Shown here piece by piece: positions 37,468 to 46,139 of a DNA stretch of 64,000 nucleotides. The translations under genes were made by a program, and so were the position numbers. The stretch lies in assembly GCF_001590905.1 (NCBI RefSeq), contig NZ_BCTT01000007.1:248001-312000 (forward strand). The letters are read 5' to 3'. Each line of letters opens with the position of its first letter. Position 1 is the first letter of the stretch. The notes beneath the pieces are model-generated. The model was not told the origin of the DNA. It worked only from the letters and a program-made list of their open reading frames with translations, and made no database searches. Origin of the DNA: Serratia grimesii NBRC 13537 (GTDB lineage Bacteria > Pseudomonadota > Gammaproteobacteria > Enterobacterales > Enterobacteriaceae).

Positions 37468-38397
37468 TCATGCTGTTCCATGAGCCGCCAGCAGGCACTC
37501 GTGGAACAGCTTCACGACCCGTTGCGGGCTGGGTGAACGCCGTAATACGCTGGAATACTCACAGTGGTAGCAGAACAGCGAGGGTTTGATCGCCCGCATC
37601 ATCTTCTGCGCGACAAAAAATGCCGCATAGTGGTCGGGGAGAAAACCGACGTACTTACCGGAAAGGATTAATGTCGCTATCGATTCTTGGGCAAAACCCG
37701 TCGCTTTGCGATGCAAATGCTGTTGCAGGCTCAGTTCCATATTCGGCGAATGGTAACCTAATCCAGCAAAGGCATAATTGTGCAATAGATCCCAATTCAG
37801 CGTTTCATGATTAGCAGAAAATAATTCATGCTGCGCACCGCAATATAAGAACATCCTCTCATTAAATAACGAACTATAAGATAAACTTTCTGCACTACGG
37901 TGCATGGGAATAATGCCAACCTGAAATTGCCCATCAATAACGCCGCGCTCAATGGTATTTATCGGCTCCACATACATTTGCAAAGACACGTCCGGTGCCT
38001 GTTCACTAAATAACGCAATAGCTCGCCCGATATGTGCCTGTGGATTACTGACGGTATGATCAAATATCGCCACATGCAGTTGTCCACCCAAACGCTGGTG
38101 CACATCATCCACGCCACGACGGAAAGCCTCGGTTGCCGCCAAGAGATTAATGGTTTCCTGGTAAATCAGCAGCCCTTCGTCAGTGACCGCAAACCCCTCA
38201 CGCCCGCGATGGCACAGTGTCAGGCCCAAACGCTGTTCCAGATCTTTGATATGCTTGCTGATGGTCGACAGACTGATATTCAACTCCAATTCGGCGGCGC
38301 TCATGCCACCACAGTCAACCACGGCCTTAAACACTCGCAGCAACCGCAAGTCCATATCCGATAACTGCCCCAAAAGTGCGCGCTTTTTTACTTGCAT
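37468..38397 (-). CDS. LysR-family transcriptional regulator
   Basis: A 309-residue LysR protein. The winged helix is at about residues 15-75 (LRLLRVFKAVVDCGGMSAAELELNISLSTISKHIKDLEQRLGLTLCHR), and the effector domain follows. It is divergent from the transaminase gene across a 135-bp AT-rich gap, so it likely controls the beta-amino-acid operon at 38533-44046. The effector is unknown. Confidence 0.88.
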   Translation of the reverse strand: MQVKKRALLGQLSDMDLRLLRVFKAVVDCGGMSAAELELNISLSTISKHIKDLEQRLGLTLCHRGREGFAVTDEGLLIYQETINLLAATEAFRRGVDDVHQRLGGQLHVAIFDHTVSNPQAHIGRAIALFSEQAPDVSLQMYVEPINTIERGVIDGQFQVGIIPMHRSAESLSYSSLFNERMFLYCGAQHELFSANHETLNWDLLHNYAFAGLGYHSPNMELSLQQHLHRKATGFAQESIATLILSGKYVGFLPDHYAAFFVAQKMMRAIKPSLFCYHCEYSSVLRRSPSPQRVVKLFHECLLAAHGTA

Positions 38398-38532
38398 AAA
38401 ACCTTAAGTAAGTTTCGACATATGATTATTCACATTAGTGAAGAAGCAGAACATAGTCAATTTCAAGCAACAATTCATTAACACGCCAGGTTATTTAATT
38501 AACCTCATCGATTCTCCCGCCCGGAGGGAAAA

Positions 38533-39873
38533 ATGGCTGATTTAAATCACCCTAAAAATAAACCCGAACGTGAATGGTTAGAAGCACATTGGATGCCGTT
38601 TACCGGTAACCGTAATTTTAAAGCTAACCCGCGAATGATAAGCCACGCTGAAGGCGTTTATTATACCAGCCAGGACGGGCGTAAAATATTTGACGGTTTA
38701 TCAGGGCTATGGTGCTGCGGTTTAGGCCATGGCCGCAAAGAAATAGCCGACGCGGCTCATAAACAACTTTCCCAATTGGATTACTCCCCGGCATTCCAAT
38801 TCGGCCATGCCTTATCGTTCGAGTTGGCGAATAAAATTAAAGCCATGACACCAGCCGGGCTGGATTATGTCTTTTTCACCGGATCCGGCTCCGAAGCGGC
38901 AGACACTTCATTAAAAATGGCGCGGGCCTACTGGCGAGCCAAAGGTCAGGCAGGAAAAACCTGCTTTATCGGCCGCGAAAAGGGCTATCACGGTGTTAAC
39001 TTTGGTGGGATTGCCGTGGGTGGGATTGCCGGTAACCGCAAAGCCTTTGGTACCAGCGCCGAGGCTGATCACCTGCCGCATACCTTGCTGACGGATAACG
39101 CTTTTTCACGCGGGATGCCTGCGCAGGGGGCCGAGCTGGCAGAAGAACTGAACCGGATCATCGCGCTGCGTGATGCTTCAACCATTGCTGCCGTCATTAT
39201 TGAACCCTTTTCCGGCTCCGCTGGGGTGATTGTGCCGCCCGTTGGCTATCTGCAACGCATCCGTGAAATCTGCACCCAACACAATATTCTGCTGATCTTT
39301 GACGAAGTGATAACCGCCTTCGGCCGCTGCGGCGCGTTGACCGGTGCCGAAGCGTTCGGTGTCACGCCAGACATTATGAATATCGCCAAACAGGTGACCA
39401 ACGGCGCACAACCAATGGGGGCGGTAGTGGTTCGCCCAGAGATTTATCAGGCCTTTATGGACACCGATGACCCCGAGTATTTGCTCGAATTCCCGCACGG
39501 TTATACCTATTCTGCCCACCCGGTTAGCTGTGCCGTTGGGTTGGCGACACTGGATATTATTCAACGCGAGCAGATGATTGAGCGGGTTCAGGCACTGGCA
39601 CCGTATTTTGAGCAGGCAGTGCACGGTTTACAGGGCTGCCACTACGTTACCGACATTCGCAATTTTGGCTTGGCGGCCGGTATCACGCTGGCGGCACGAC
39701 CGGGAGAAGCAGCACGCAGGCCCTACGAGGTGGCAATGCGTTGTTGGGAAAAAGGGTTTTATGTCCGCTACGGCGGCGACACCCTACAACTGGCGCCGCC
39801 GTTTATCAGCAGTGAGGCGCAGATCGATTCGTTAATCAACGCCCTGGGCGACGCCATCAACGCCACTGAATAA
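38533..39873 (+). CDS. Omega-amino acid (beta-alanine):pyruvate aminotransferase
   Basis: A 446-residue class III PLP transaminase. WMPFTGNRNFKANPRMI at the N-terminus and the FDGLSGLWCCGLGHGRKEI segment are characteristic of beta-alanine:pyruvate transaminases. GSGSEAADTSLKMARAYW binds the PLP phosphate, DEVITAFGR holds the PLP Asp, and K286 (IAKQVTNG) is the Schiff-base lysine. It would turn beta-alanine into malonate semialdehyde. Strong GGAGGG ribosome site. Confidence 0.88.
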   Translation: MADLNHPKNKPEREWLEAHWMPFTGNRNFKANPRMISHAEGVYYTSQDGRKIFDGLSGLWCCGLGHGRKEIADAAHKQLSQLDYSPAFQFGHALSFELANKIKAMTPAGLDYVFFTGSGSEAADTSLKMARAYWRAKGQAGKTCFIGREKGYHGVNFGGIAVGGIAGNRKAFGTSAEADHLPHTLLTDNAFSRGMPAQGAELAEELNRIIALRDASTIAAVIIEPFSGSAGVIVPPVGYLQRIREICTQHNILLIFDEVITAFGRCGALTGAEAFGVTPDIMNIAKQVTNGAQPMGAVVVRPEIYQAFMDTDDPEYLLEFPHGYTYSAHPVSCAVGLATLDIIQREQMIERVQALAPYFEQAVHGLQGCHYVTDIRNFGLAAGITLAARPGEAARRPYEVAMRCWEKGFYVRYGGDTLQLAPPFISSEAQIDSLINALGDAINATE

Positions 39874-39885
39874 GGAGCGAATACC

Positions 39886-41394
39886 ATGCCAATTGCACAT
39901 TGGATCAACGGTCAGTCCGCCACTGGCGGCACCCGCAGCCAACCGGTATTCGATCCGGCGACCGGGCTGTCACATCAGGACGTGTTACTGGCTGACCGTG
40001 CCACCGTGGAAAGTGCCATAGATGCCGCCGAACGGGCCTATCCAGCCTGGCGAGATACCCCGCCGTTGAAACGGGCCAGGATCATGATTCGTCTTAAAGC
40101 GTTGCTGGAACAGCATGCCGACCACATCTGCCAACTGATAACCGCCGAGCATGGCAAAGTACTCAGTGACGCCATGGGTGAACTCCAACGCGGCATCGAA
40201 AATATTGAGTACGCCAGCTATGCACCGGAACTACTAAAAGGGGAACACAGTAAGGATGCCGGGCCCAGTATCGACAGTTGGAGTGAGTTTCAGCCACTGG
40301 GTGTCGTAGCCGGTATCACGCCCTTTAACTTCCCGGCGATGGTGCCGTTGTGGATGTGGCCGATGGCTGTGGCATGCGGCAATACCTTTGTATTGAAGCC
40401 TTCTGAACGCGTGCCCTCCTCCACGTTATATATCGCTCAACTGGCATCGGAGGCTGGGCTGCCACCCGGCGTATTGAATCTGGTCAACGGCGACCGCGAA
40501 GCCGTGGACACTCTGCTGCATGATCCACGCGTTAAGGCGGTGAGTTTTGTCGGATCGACGCCGGTAGCGGAGCATATTTATCACACCGGCTGCGGCCAAA
40601 ACAAACGGGTGCAAGCATTGGGCGGTGCGAAAAATCACGCAGTGGTATTACCGGACGCTGACATCACCGGCAGCGTCAATGCACTGATGGGGGCGGCATT
40701 CGGCTCTTGTGGGCAACGTTGCATGGCAATTCCACTGGTTGTCGCGGTAGGAGATGAAACCGCCGATGCTCTGATCGCCAGCTTGCAACAGCAAATGGCC
40801 AACATGCGGGTGGGTGCCGGTTGCGATAACCACAACGACATGGGTCCGCTGGTCACTCAGCAACATTATCAAAAGGTAAAAAGCTACATCGATCAGGGTG
40901 TTGAAGAAGGTGCCCGGTTGGTGGTCGACGGCCGTGAGTTGAAGGTACAAGACGGTAACGGGCAGCCCAGCCAAGGTTATTTCCTCGGCCCGACGCTGTT
41001 TGACCGCGTACAACCCGGTATGCGGATTTATCAGGAGGAAATCTTCGGCCCCGTGTTAGGCATAGTGCGGGTCAACACGCTAAAAGAGGCAATGGCGATG
41101 ATTGATGCCCATGAATACGGTAACGGCACCTGTCTGTTCACCCGCGACGGCGAGGCGGCACGTTACTTCTCTAATCATATTCAGGTCGGCATGGTGGGGA
41201 TTAACGTTGCATTGCCGGTACCAGTGGCCTACCACTCATTTGGCGGTTGGAAACGTTCGCTGTTTGGCGACTTGCACGCTTACGGCCCGGATGCCGTCAG
41301 GTTTTACACCAAGCGCAAAACCATTACCCAGCGCTGGCCTTCGTCCCATGACGCCCAGCATGCCAGCTTCAGCTTCCCGTCCGGGCAAGGGTAA
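39886..41394 (+). CDS. CoA-acylating (methyl)malonate-semialdehyde dehydrogenase
   Basis: A 502-residue aldehyde dehydrogenase of the MmsA/IolA type. FNFPAMVPLWMWPMAVACGNTFVLKPSE, VGSTPVAEHIY and LGGAKNHAVVLPDAD are diagnostic, and the last carries Asn where ordinary ALDHs have the catalytic Glu. The catalytic Cys is most likely C279 in GQRCMAIP. It converts malonate semialdehyde to acetyl-CoA, which matches the transaminase 12 bp upstream. The C-terminal tail is slightly longer than the family core. Confidence 0.9.
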   Translation: MPIAHWINGQSATGGTRSQPVFDPATGLSHQDVLLADRATVESAIDAAERAYPAWRDTPPLKRARIMIRLKALLEQHADHICQLITAEHGKVLSDAMGELQRGIENIEYASYAPELLKGEHSKDAGPSIDSWSEFQPLGVVAGITPFNFPAMVPLWMWPMAVACGNTFVLKPSERVPSSTLYIAQLASEAGLPPGVLNLVNGDREAVDTLLHDPRVKAVSFVGSTPVAEHIYHTGCGQNKRVQALGGAKNHAVVLPDADITGSVNALMGAAFGSCGQRCMAIPLVVAVGDETADALIASLQQQMANMRVGAGCDNHNDMGPLVTQQHYQKVKSYIDQGVEEGARLVVDGRELKVQDGNGQPSQGYFLGPTLFDRVQPGMRIYQEEIFGPVLGIVRVNTLKEAMAMIDAHEYGNGTCLFTRDGEAARYFSNHIQVGMVGINVALPVPVAYHSFGGWKRSLFGDLHAYGPDAVRFYTKRKTITQRWPSSHDAQHASFSFPSGQG

Positions 41395-41421
41395 TTTCAT
41401 AATAAAAATAATGATTTTATA

Positions 41422-41447
41422 GGGGCGAAGACATTCGCCCTCTTTTT
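41422..41447 (+). terminator. Intrinsic terminator after the semialdehyde dehydrogenase gene
   Basis: GGGCGAA-GACA-TTCGCCC followed by TCTTTTT. The stem is also a member of the GGGGCGAA...TTCGCCCC palindrome family, showing that these elements can act as terminators. Confidence 0.7.
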
Positions 41448-41557
41448 CCACGCGCTCTATTTAATCAGGCCCGGACAACGACATGCCATCGCAATGTGCT
41501 ATCGCATGATCGCCGTCCGCAACATCACTCACTTACGCGTTGTTAATGGGGTATTGA

Positions 41558-42934
41558 ATGAAAGAGCCCACACCAGAACATAAATTCAAAGGTAATCTCA
41601 GCGTCCTCGACGTCGTGATGATTACGGCCTCCGGCGTCACACCGGCCAGCTCTATCTTTGTCATCGCTCCACTGGCGATTGCCAGCGCCGGCAGCGGCGC
41701 CTTTATTTCATTTCTGATCGCCGCCTTTATCGCAGCCACCATCGCGCTGTGCTACGCAGAGCTAGGCGCCGCACACCCCAGCGCAGGCGGCGAATACAGC
41801 ATCATTAAACGGCTGTTCGGCACCCTGTGTGGGCTACAAACTTACCTTTTTATCCTCAGCGCCGCACTCTTTGTCCCGGCCGTGCTGGCTACTGGCGCGG
41901 TGCCCTATTTAAATACCGCGCTGGGCACGCAATTTGACGCCTCTACGGCAGGCATGATCACCATCCTGATCGGCGGTGCCTGCGCCATTTTCAATATCAA
42001 GGCCAACGCCCTGCTGACCGGCACCTTTCTGGTGGTCGAGATCGCAGTGCTGGGCTTAATCGCCTGGCTGGGGTTCAGCAACCCGCACCAGAGCGCAGAC
42101 ATACTCACCGCCCCAGTGATGCTCAATCCCGAAGGGGTGCTGGCGCCAGTCTCCGTGCCGTTAATCGTCGCCATGGTCGGCGTCGCACTATTTTCCTACA
42201 ACGGATATGGCGCGGCGGTGTACATGGCAGAAGATATGCGCGAACAGGGCAAACCGATGGCGACCGCCATCATGTTAACGCTGGTGATCGTGGTGCTGGT
42301 TGAATTGCTGCCCTTCACCGCGCTGTTGATCGGTGCGCCGTCTTTGGTTGAAATGGCCAAACAGGCGGACCCCGTCGGCTACGTAGTCAGTCAATTGGGC
42401 GGACCGACGCTGGCGCGGGTGGTCAGCGGGGCCATTTACCTCTCTGTGTTCAACGCCATTATCGCCATCGTAGCCCAGTTCAGCCGGATGATGTTTTCCA
42501 GTGGCCGTGACGGTTTCTGGCTGCCACAGGTGAACCGGGCACTGAAAAAGATCCACCCGCGTTTTGGCACGCCGTGGATCGCCACCCTGCTGTTCGGCAT
42601 CCCCTCAGCGCTGCTGGCCTTTTGCTCCAACCTCGGCGATCTAACCTCCTTTACCGTGATCCTGCTGCTGCTGGTGTACATCATTATGTCCATCGCTGCG
42701 CTGATCAGCCGTCGCCGTTTGCATTTCCATCACCCGTACCTGATGCCACTGTGGCCGCTGCCTGTGGTGATAGCACTGCTTGGCTGCCTGTACGTGTTGT
42801 GGACAATTTTGATCGCCAGCAGCCTGAAAGACTTTATTATCATTGCCGGTATCCTCTGTTTTGGCCTGGTGCTGAGCTATATGCACACCCGTCAAACCGT
42901 CCCGCTCGTTGAACCCTCAATAGAAGGAGAATAA
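41558..42934 (+). CDS. APC-superfamily amino acid permease
   Basis: A 458-residue transporter with about 12 spans. VVMITASGVTPASSIFVIAPLAIASAGSGAF in the first span and SYNGYGAAVYMAEDM in the sixth fit the APC family. It ends 2 bp before the aminopeptidase gene, so both are translated together. A beta-amino acid or a small beta-peptide is the likely substrate, judged only from neighbours. Confidence 0.82.
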   Translation: MKEPTPEHKFKGNLSVLDVVMITASGVTPASSIFVIAPLAIASAGSGAFISFLIAAFIAATIALCYAELGAAHPSAGGEYSIIKRLFGTLCGLQTYLFILSAALFVPAVLATGAVPYLNTALGTQFDASTAGMITILIGGACAIFNIKANALLTGTFLVVEIAVLGLIAWLGFSNPHQSADILTAPVMLNPEGVLAPVSVPLIVAMVGVALFSYNGYGAAVYMAEDMREQGKPMATAIMLTLVIVVLVELLPFTALLIGAPSLVEMAKQADPVGYVVSQLGGPTLARVVSGAIYLSVFNAIIAIVAQFSRMMFSSGRDGFWLPQVNRALKKIHPRFGTPWIATLLFGIPSALLAFCSNLGDLTSFTVILLLLVYIIMSIAALISRRRLHFHHPYLMPLWPLPVVIALLGCLYVLWTILIASSLKDFIIIAGILCFGLVLSYMHTRQTVPLVEPSIEGE

Positions 42935-42936
42935 CC

Positions 42937-44046
42937 ATGTCGCAGCGCGCTCAGGATTTGGGCATTAAGATTGGTCACGGCGTTGCCGGCCCGCTGAACG
43001 CCATCACCGACGTGCCCGGTGTCCGCGTTGGTCACACCAGCATCCACGCCGATCTGGCCGACGGTCGTAGCGTGCGGACCGGCGTTACGGTCATTGAACC
43101 CCGTGCCGGTCAGGCCCGAAAATCCCCCTGCTTTGCCGGTGTGCATGTCCTCAACGGGAACGGTGACGCCACGGGGTTGGAATGGATCCGCGAAGCCGGT
43201 CTGCTCACCAGCCCAATCGCCTTCACCAACACCCACAGCGTCGGGGTGGTGCGTGACAGCCTGATTGCCCTGGAACGTGAAACACTGCCCGCCGACGACA
43301 ATGCGGTGTACTGGAATATGCCGATAGTCATGGAAACCTTCGACGGTTTGCTCAATGACATCAACGGATTTCACGTCAAACCGGAGCACGTGCGACAAGC
43401 ACTGCAAGCGGCGCACGACGGATTGCCGCAGGAAGGTGCAGTCGGCGGCGGCAGCGGCATGATTTGTCATGAGTTCAAAGGGGGGATCGGTACGGCATCC
43501 CGTCGTCTGCCCGCCGATCGCGGAGGTTGGACGGTTGGCGCCATCGTGCAGGCCAACCACGGTAAGCGTGCGTCGCTTTTGGTTGGCGGATATCCGGTGG
43601 GTCGCCATCTGGAGCATATTCATTCGCCATTCACCCCGCAACTGCCGCATCCGGGTATGGGATCAATCGTCGTTACACTCGCCACCGACGCGCCGCTGTT
43701 GCCGCACCAATGCGCGCGACTGGCCCAGCGTGCCAGCATTGGCATTGCCCGTACCGGCGGCGGCACCGAAGACTCCAGCGGTGATATCTTTATCGCCTTC
43801 GCCACCGGCAACGATGGGCTGCCGCCAGCCGACTACGCCAATAAGGGAGCCTTCACCACCCCATTGCGCATGGTGAATAACGATTACATTTCCGAGCTGT
43901 TTGCCGCGGCGGCTGAGGCGGTAGAAGAGGCGATTATCAATGCGTTGCTGGCGGCCAATACCGTTTCCGGTAACGGCCATCGGGCGGAAGGATTAAGTGC
44001 AGAGCAGTTGCTGACGGCACTGGAGCAAGCCGGCTGGCGGAAATAA
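42937..44046 (+). CDS. DmpA/BapA-type beta-aminopeptidase (P1/S58 family)
   Basis: A 369-residue Ntn-type peptidase related to DmpA and the beta-aminopeptidases. TDVPGVRVGHTSI, THSVGVVRDSL, GGGSGMICHEFKGGIGTASR and RTGGGTEDSSGDIFIAFATG are family hallmarks. The last has a Ser near position 281 that should become the N-terminal nucleophile after self-cleavage. Such enzymes release N-terminal D- or beta-amino acids. With the transaminase and dehydrogenase genes upstream, release of beta-alanine or similar is a good fit. GGAGAA precedes the ATG. Confidence 0.87.
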   Translation: MSQRAQDLGIKIGHGVAGPLNAITDVPGVRVGHTSIHADLADGRSVRTGVTVIEPRAGQARKSPCFAGVHVLNGNGDATGLEWIREAGLLTSPIAFTNTHSVGVVRDSLIALERETLPADDNAVYWNMPIVMETFDGLLNDINGFHVKPEHVRQALQAAHDGLPQEGAVGGGSGMICHEFKGGIGTASRRLPADRGGWTVGAIVQANHGKRASLLVGGYPVGRHLEHIHSPFTPQLPHPGMGSIVVTLATDAPLLPHQCARLAQRASIGIARTGGGTEDSSGDIFIAFATGNDGLPPADYANKGAFTTPLRMVNNDYISELFAAAAEAVEEAIINALLAANTVSGNGHRAEGLSAEQLLTALEQAGWRK

Positions 44047-44066
44047 TTCAGCAACGCCAAAGGCAG

Positions 44067-44133
44067 GGGCGCTGCATGCCGCGCCCAACGACAGAATTAA
44101 AAGGGTTATATCGGGTCGAACATGTTCGACCCG
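44067..44133. repeat. Paired GC palindromes after the aminopeptidase gene
   Basis: GGGCGCTGCATGCCGCGCCC (44067-44086) and a perfect 22-bp palindrome around GGTCGAACATGTTCGACC (44112-44133), separated by 25 bp. They lie between two convergent genes and match the pair at 21273-21324 in order and type. Confidence 0.6.
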
Positions 44134-44168
44134 ACCGGTTTAGTGTTGACGAAGACCTGCCGACAATC

Positions 44169-45419
44169 TCAGGACTCGCCGCCCGGTTTGGGTGCCGGGT
44201 AGTCGTAATCCAGCTTAAGCGGTTCGGCGTAAACGCTGTCCCACAGTTGGCTGTAGAGCTTATCCACCCGCTGGCTCATCACTGGGTTGTGCAACACCAG
44301 CTCCAGATTGCGTGAATTATCCAGATAACCGCCGGTCCAGTTGCTGGTGCCGATCCATGTCGTTTCACCGTCGATGGTCATCATTTTGCTGTGGATTACC
44401 CTGGCGAACGGGATAAACCCGTTACTTGCCGGTGGGATCGTGACGATCTTTATCTGCACATTCGGCACCACTGACAGGCTTTTCAGCCAGGCGATATCCG
44501 GCTTTTTGGTGTTCCAGTTGGCAACCATCAGCTCGATCTTCACGCCGCGTGCAGCGGCACTGCGCAGGGCGTTGTCGATCACAGCATAGTAAGGCCGGCT
44601 GCGTTCCGGGCCATAGGACAGCGGCGCGTAATCCATCACCTGCACCCGAACCTGCTGCCTGGCGGTTGCCAACAGACGCGGCAACTCCACCTGCGAGTCA
44701 ATCACCCCGGCAGGATTGTAAGCGCGCGGACTGGCGACCAAATAGTTGCCCTGCGGTGTTTCGGTATTTGGCTGGTACGGCAGTTGCGGCACCGGTTTAG
44801 CCGCGGCCAGCAAGGCCTGAGCCTGCCAGTCCTGCTCGAAGATCGCCTGGATCTGCCCAACAACCCCGGCATCGCTGATACGCAATCCCGTTTCGTGGAT
44901 ATGCGCCAATGCACGCCAGTCAAAGTTTTGGCTGCCGACAAATGCCTGCTCACCGTCCACCAGCAGATACTTCGCGTGCAAAATGCCACCGCTCAGACGC
45001 TGGTAAGGAATAATGCGCAGCTCCAGATTCGGGATCGCCTTAAGCTGTTCCAGTGTCTCAGGAGTAGAGATGCGAATACCCTTCTCTTCCATCAGAAACC
45101 GGATTTTCACCCCGCGCTCACCTGCGGCTTTCAGATGCTGCAATACACCGTCCAGCAACGATCCCTGTTCATTCGCCACATAGAACTGGCCCAGATCAAT
45201 ACGGGTTTTCGCCGCATCAAACATCTGTTGCCACACTTCCGCAGTGTTGCGCAGGTCATCTGCCTGCAAAGCGGTTTCCACCGGTGCGGTGTATACCAGC
45301 TCGTAGCCGGGAATCTCAAAACGTGCAGTCGCACTCTGGCTCAACATCAACAGACAGCCACCCCATAACGCAGTGTAAAGGCGGCCCAACGGCCGCCGTG
45401 GTTGACGGCCATTAGGCAT
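44169..45419 (-). CDS. Exported phospholipase D-fold protein
   Basis: A 416-residue PLD-superfamily protein with an Arg-rich start and hydrophobic export segment ending near SATA. Two complete HKD motifs are visible: HAKYLLVDGEQAFVGSQNFD and HSKMMTIDGETTWIGTSNWT. It is therefore likely an active phosphodiesterase or transphosphatidylase in the periplasm. The ATG at 45419 overlaps the exbB-like gene by 8 bp, so it belongs to the TonB-system operon. That pairing is unusual and suggests processing of the imported compound. Confidence 0.85.
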   Translation of the reverse strand: MPNGRQPRRPLGRLYTALWGGCLLMLSQSATARFEIPGYELVYTAPVETALQADDLRNTAEVWQQMFDAAKTRIDLGQFYVANEQGSLLDGVLQHLKAAGERGVKIRFLMEEKGIRISTPETLEQLKAIPNLELRIIPYQRLSGGILHAKYLLVDGEQAFVGSQNFDWRALAHIHETGLRISDAGVVGQIQAIFEQDWQAQALLAAAKPVPQLPYQPNTETPQGNYLVASPRAYNPAGVIDSQVELPRLLATARQQVRVQVMDYAPLSYGPERSRPYYAVIDNALRSAAARGVKIELMVANWNTKKPDIAWLKSLSVVPNVQIKIVTIPPASNGFIPFARVIHSKMMTIDGETTWIGTSNWTGGYLDNSRNLELVLHNPVMSQRVDKLYSQLWDSVYAEPLKLDYDYPAPKPGGES

Positions 45420-46062
45420 AGCGTGGTGCCTCGCTGTCAACCCATTGCTCGCGGCTGCCGTTTTCCGGGCGGCTGGTCGGCGCACCCGCACGGATCAGCA
45501 GCACTTTCAGCAGTTCATTAATACGTTCCATACGGCTTTGCAGATAGTTATTTCCCACCAGGCACAGCAACGCGATGGCGATACCCAACCCGGTGGCGTA
45601 CAGCGCCGTCCCCATACCAGCAGAAACCAGACTTGGCTCAGACACCCCAGAGGCAGCCAGTGCCTTAAAGGTTTCGATAATCCCCATTACCGTGCCCAGC
45701 AGCCCCAATAATGGCGCAGCAGTCACGATGGTTTCCAACAGCCACAGGCCACGCGCCATCAGCGGTTTACTCAACAGGTACTGAGCATCAATCAGATCGC
45801 CAATCGCCTCACGGTCGCCGGCACGGTGCTTTTGATCCAACACCGGTGAAATCACCGCCAGTGGCAGGCTGTTGCGTTGCGTCAGTTCATCCGGTAAATC
45901 GGCGGTACGATGCACGTCCAGCGTCAGCGCCTGCTCCAGTCGGCGCGCCTGACGTTGGGTGTAAGCGAAGTACAGCGCGCGCTCGACAATGATCACCAGC
46001 GCAATCGCCAGTGCGGCGTACATCACGTAGAAAATAATGTCGTGTAACAGATTGGCATTCAT
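45412..46062 (-). CDS. ExbB/TolQ/MotA-family proton channel protein
   Basis: A 216-residue inner-membrane protein from the ATG at 46062 (AGAGGA upstream). It has a first span near residues 6-26 and two more spans in the conserved ExbB region (LLETIVTAAPLLGLLGTVMGIIETFKALA, GMGTALYATGLGIAIALLCLVGNNYL). It would form the proton-driven motor with the ExbD-like protein encoded at 49174, powering the TonB-like protein and the receptor of the same operon. Confidence 0.9.
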   Translation of the reverse strand: MNANLLHDIIFYVMYAALAIALVIIVERALYFAYTQRQARRLEQALTLDVHRTADLPDELTQRNSLPLAVISPVLDQKHRAGDREAIGDLIDAQYLLSKPLMARGLWLLETIVTAAPLLGLLGTVMGIIETFKALAASGVSEPSLVSAGMGTALYATGLGIAIALLCLVGNNYLQSRMERINELLKVLLIRAGAPTSRPENGSREQWVDSEAPRYA

Positions 46063-46086
46063 CGTTCGGTCCTCTTGCCCATCGTC

Positions 46087-46121
46087 TTTCACGTTGCAGC
46101 GTTGTTGGCTGCAACGTGAAA
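46087..46121. other. 13-bp perfect hairpin inside the TonB-system operon
   Basis: TTTCACGTTGCAG and CTGCAACGTGAAA flank a 9-nt loop between the receptor and exbB-like genes. No T-run follows, so it may stabilise or process the mRNA rather than end it. Confidence 0.5.
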
Positions 46122-46139
46122 ACCATAGCGTTTAATTAG

